Made by a program: the position numbers and the translations under genes. From Ruegeria sp. HKCCD8929 (GTDB lineage: Bacteria; Pseudomonadota; Alphaproteobacteria; Rhodobacterales; Rhodobacteraceae), in assembly GCF_013031405.1 (NCBI RefSeq), contig NZ_WPZY01000012.1, positions 1 through 64,000 of the forward strand: a stretch of 64,000 nt of DNA, given 5' to 3'. The notes below the pieces were generated by a model, which saw only the letters and a program-made list of their open reading frames with translations, had not been told where the DNA came from and did not search any database. Every line of letters begins with the position of its first letter. Within the stretch, counting starts at the first letter, position 1. This document shows positions 61,482 through 64,000 of this stretch, one piece after another.

Positions 61482-62246
61482 ATGAGCAGCAAGAACTTTG
61501 AAGCCTGCCTGAACCACATCCTGAAATGGGAAGGCGGCTATGTGGATCACCCGAAGGACCCGGGCGGGGCGACAAACCTCGGGATCACGCTTGCCACGCT
61601 GGCCAGGTATCGCGGCCGGGCAGTGACCAAGCGCAACGTTCAGGCGCTTAAAGTTGCCGAGGCGCGTCGGATTTACCGCAAGGACTACTGGAACGAAGTC
61701 AAGGGTGATGAGCTACCGCAGGGCCTCGATCTGGTTGCCCTGGATGGCGGGGTCACCTCTGGACCTTCAAAGGGCGCGAAGTGGGTGCAAAAGGGGCTGG
61801 GCGTAACCGCTGACGGCAAGGTGGGGATCAACACGCTCACCAGGGCCCGCAATGCCGGCGATCTGGTCGCGGTGATCCGGAAGGCCAGCGCCGCTCGCAT
61901 GGGGTTCCTACGCAAGCTGCGCACCTGGTCGACCTTCGGGCGCGGTTGGGCGCGGCGGGTGGCCGATACCGAGGCCGAGGCGGTGGCGATGGCGACGCAG
62001 TCGGCGTCCCGGTTGCAGAAAGAGGCCGACAATGCCCAGGGCGCCGGTGCTCGCCAGGCCAAGGGCGCCCGCGCCACGCCGCTTGGCGGGGCAGGGGCCG
62101 CGCTGGCGGACCTGCCGGAATGGGCGCTGTGGTCGATTATCGGGGTTCTGGCGGTCTGCACCCTGATCATGGCGCTGAACGCAGCCCAGCACGCGCGCAG
62201 GGCCGCTGCCTATCGTGAAAAGCTGAGGGAGTTGACCAATGTCTAG
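61482..62246 (+). CDS. Phage endolysin: GH108-type muramidase with C-terminal membrane anchor
   Basis: The protein has 254 residues. HILKWEGGYVDHPKDPGGATNLGIT is the GH108 catalytic signature with the Glu nucleophile/acid in WEGGY, and a peptidoglycan-binding-like segment (QGLDLVALDGGVTSGPSKGAKWVQKGLG) follows. A C-terminal membrane helix (LWSIIGVLAVCTLIMALNA) suggests export or anchoring without a classic signal. It degrades the cell wall at lysis. The next gene starts 8 bp inside its end. Confidence 0.88.
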   Translation: MSSKNFEACLNHILKWEGGYVDHPKDPGGATNLGITLATLARYRGRAVTKRNVQALKVAEARRIYRKDYWNEVKGDELPQGLDLVALDGGVTSGPSKGAKWVQKGLGVTADGKVGINTLTRARNAGDLVAVIRKASAARMGFLRKLRTWSTFGRGWARRVADTEAEAVAMATQSASRLQKEADNAQGAGARQAKGARATPLGGAGAALADLPEWALWSIIGVLAVCTLIMALNAAQHARRAAAYREKLRELTNV

Positions 62247-62475
62247 GCCGTGGTGGCATCCAAAGCCGTGGTGGCTTTCAAAAACTCTCTGGTTCAACGC
62301 GTTAATGGCGATTGTGACGTTTGCCGTCGAGGTGTTGCCTTTATTGGATCAATTGGTGGCGTTGGGTCTAGCGCCTGAGATCGCAGCAAAGGCTAGGGTT
62401 GGACTGACCGTAGTCACTCTGGTTGGTAACGCCATCCTTCGATCGGTCACCAGTAAGGCCCTTTCGCTAAAATGA
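62239..62475 (+). CDS. Small phage membrane protein, holin-like
   Basis: The protein has 78 residues with a Trp-rich N-terminus (MSRPWWHPKPWWLSKTLWFN), one strong membrane helix and a second weaker one. Its place between endolysin and a larger holin fits a holin or holin-partner function. It overlaps both neighbours. Confidence 0.65.
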   Translation: MSRPWWHPKPWWLSKTLWFNALMAIVTFAVEVLPLLDQLVALGLAPEIAAKARVGLTVVTLVGNAILRSVTSKALSLK

Positions 62476-62888
62476 CGGGCATTCTCGCATTCCTGATCAA
62501 GCTCAGCTTTGGCGGCATGGTCGACAAGGCGTTCACACACATGGAGCGCCGGGCCGAACTGGCAAACGACACCGAACGATTGAAGACAACGGCCACGATC
62601 GAGCTGGCGCGCGAGCTGGTGAATGAGGCCCAGATCATGGCGGAGTTCAACCGGGCAAAACTGGCCTTCCCGTGGTTCTGGGTGTTGGTCTTTGCGGTCG
62701 GTGGGCCGCTGATCCTGTGGGAGACCGCCGTGGTGTTCGACAGCATCCCTTACCTGCGCGACGTGTTCGGCGATCAGCAGGTGTATGACTTGCCGACGCC
62801 AGCCTTGCAGGAGGCATTCGCGCGCATGATCGAGTGGGTGTTCTACGTCGGCTCGGGCGTCGGTGTTTGGAAGACGCTGACGCGATGA
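62472..62888 (+). CDS. Phage holin-family protein
   Basis: The protein has 138 residues. GMVDKAFTHMERRAELANDTERLKTTATIELARELVNEAQIM is a helical charged region typical of the phage '3TM-type' holin family, followed by membrane segments WFWVLVFAVGGPLILWETAVVF and WVFYVGSGVGVWKTL. It completes the lysis cassette. Confidence 0.75.
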   Translation: MTGILAFLIKLSFGGMVDKAFTHMERRAELANDTERLKTTATIELARELVNEAQIMAEFNRAKLAFPWFWVLVFAVGGPLILWETAVVFDSIPYLRDVFGDQQVYDLPTPALQEAFARMIEWVFYVGSGVGVWKTLTR

Positions 62889-63016
62889 GGTCCTAAGCGG
62901 TTGAAAAAGTGGGTCCTTCCCCCGGGGGTATCGTCTGTGGGTGGGAATAGGCGCAAAAAAACATGTGTGCGAGGGCGCGGGAAACGTGTCCTACTACTAT
63001 TACTTGAGGTGGCAGA

Positions 63017-63169
63017 GTGGCCAACAATGTCGGGCGCGGGCGGACGCTGAACAGGGCTGAGACCGCCGATTATCTCGGGATCGCGATGACTACCCTCGAC
63101 GATTGGGTTCGCCGGGGGTGTCCCGCTGTCCAGCGTGGCTCGCGCGGCAAGGCGAGACCGACACGGTGA
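63017..63169 (+). pseudogene. Terminase small subunit (Nu1-like) remnant
   Basis: The protein has 50 residues from a GTG start. TLNRAETADYLGIAMTTLDDWVRRGCPAVQRGSRGKA is the Nu1-type winged-helix DNA-binding start of phage terminase small subunits, which are normally more than 150 residues long. The frame ends abruptly after ARPTR, where the sequence switches to the end of a prohead protease. The rest of this gene, the large terminase and the portal gene are missing. Confidence 0.75.
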
Positions 63170-64000
63170 CCGTCACCGAGTGGGAACCTTTCGAGATTTC
63201 CATGGTGAGCATCCCCGCTGATCCGAATGTGGGTGTGGGACGTTCGGCGGGGGAACCGCCAGAGGAAGACCCCCCGCTGCCCGGCAATACTCAGCGTCAG
63301 GCAAACCCCAACCAAACAGAAGGATCGGGACATATGGAACGAATTCTCCGCAATGCGGCTGGCGACCTGGTCCGCGCAAAAGTGGATGAACAGGGAAACA
63401 TCGTCGAAGTGCTCGAGGTACTGGAACGCGCCGCCGACACCCAGGCGCTGGTGCAACGCGGCACCCAGGCCGAGCAGCAGCGCACCGCGGACCTGCTTGA
63501 GCTGGGTGAACAGTATTCGGCGCAGGCGCTGGCCGCCGAGGCGATCCGCAACGGCACCAGTGTTTCCGACTTCACCACCGCGCTTTTGGAGCACGTCAGC
63601 AACTCCGACAGCGCCAACAGCCGGGGCAATCAGCCGCTCAGCGATGATGCCGGGGTCATCGGCATGAGCGAGAACGAAGCGGATCAGTTCAGCTTTGTGC
63701 GCGCCTTGCGTGCGCTGGCCAACCCCAATGACAGTGCCGCCCGCGAGGCTGCCGCGTTTGAGTTCGAGGCATCCCGCGCCGCCGAGCAATCGTCCGAGCG
63801 CGCCGCGCAAGGCATCATGGTTCCGGCCGATGTGCTGCGCCGGGCGCTCAACACCGCAACCACGGGGGTTGCGGCCGGGGACACTGGCGGCCATGCGATC
63901 GCCACCGATCTGATGGCGCAGTCCTTCATCGAGATGCTGCGCAACCGCTCGGTGCTGCTGGGCATGGCAACCCCGATGGGTGGTCTGGTCGGCAATGTGG
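63154..64000 (+). CDS. Prohead protease/major capsid protein fusion, 5'-truncated and running off the window
   Basis: From about 63154 the frame reads DTVTVTEWEPFEISMVSIPADPNVGVGR, the conserved end of HK97-type prohead proteases, then a Pro/Glu linker, then a capsid protein beginning MERILRNAAGDLVRAK at 63334. Helical delta-like sequence (VLEVLERAADTQALVQRGTQ) precedes the capsid core (AAFEFEASRAAEQSSERAAQGIMVPADVL). The protease catalytic half is missing upstream, where the terminase remnant begins. The capsid part could still be made from 63202 or 63334. No stop occurs before the window ends. Confidence 0.75.

Larger units (their letters stand above)
54519..64000. mobile_element. Prophage (left end at tRNA-Leu, right end beyond the window), probably defective
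   Basis: The order is: excisionase-like regulator and small genes on the minus strand, divergent repressor/Cro-like control region, replication genes with iterons, late regulator, lysin, holins, terminase remnant and capsid protein on the plus strand. The boundary is inferred from the tRNA and gene content. No integrase is encoded here, and the head module has an internal deletion. Confidence 0.85.

Overview
The window reads as the chromosome of a marine Rhodobacteraceae (Roseobacter-group) alphaproteobacterium. The support is the DMSP lyase DddP, the DUF6314, DUF6455 and DUF1223 families, a Hint-domain protein, the glnB-glnA pair and a GC-rich gene-dense layout. I cannot name the species from the sequence alone.

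Region 1 (230-17837) is one regulon. A FadR-type GntR regulator faces about 17 kb of genes that share a palindromic operator centred on ACTGTATACAG. Four good sites (near 995, 4850, 6407 and 13209) and one weak site (near 934) sit in front of the transcription units. The genes encode a three-subunit glutamate-synthase/N-methylglutamate-synthase-like enzyme, a class-I amidotransferase, a DUF6455 protein, a sarcosine-oxidase-like flavoprotein, a glutamine-synthetase-like ligase, three microcompartment shell proteins (BMC-P, BMC-H, BMC-T), an opine-dehydrogenase-like protein, a CoA-acylating aldehyde dehydrogenase, a malate-dehydrogenase-like protein broken by one extra G, a RidA deaminase and a five-gene branched-chain-type ABC importer. 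The best explanation is a microcompartment for catabolism of an imported amine through gamma-glutamyl and N-alkyl-glutamate intermediates. None of the signature enzymes of the ethanolamine, propanediol or glycyl-radical compartments is present.

Region 2 (18304-24064) is a small island of unrecognised genes: a 1152-residue helical protein ending in a zincin motif, a 148-residue protein and a convergent 380-residue acidic protein, bordered by a dead IS transposase.

Region 3 (24525-54295) is mostly core chromosome: yajC-secD-secF, cytochrome c maturation genes ccmABCDG, aconitase, an acyltransferase, a DMT transporter, an isolated fliG, purB, bioY, an alpha/beta hydrolase-OsmC fusion, dddP, a DUF3445 protein, a lytic transglycosylase, glnA-glnB and nnr. 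A family of intergenic repeats occurs here. One copy lies in frame inside nnr and is translated.

Region 4 (54434-64000) is a tRNA-Leu(UAG) gene followed by a prophage that runs off the window. It has a divergent repressor/Cro-like control region with shared operators, a replication initiator gene containing iterons, a DUF1064 nuclease, a Mor-like regulator, a lysis cassette and capsid genes. The head module appears deleted: a 50-residue terminase small-subunit remnant abuts the tail end of a prohead protease/major capsid fusion. No integrase is visible in the window.
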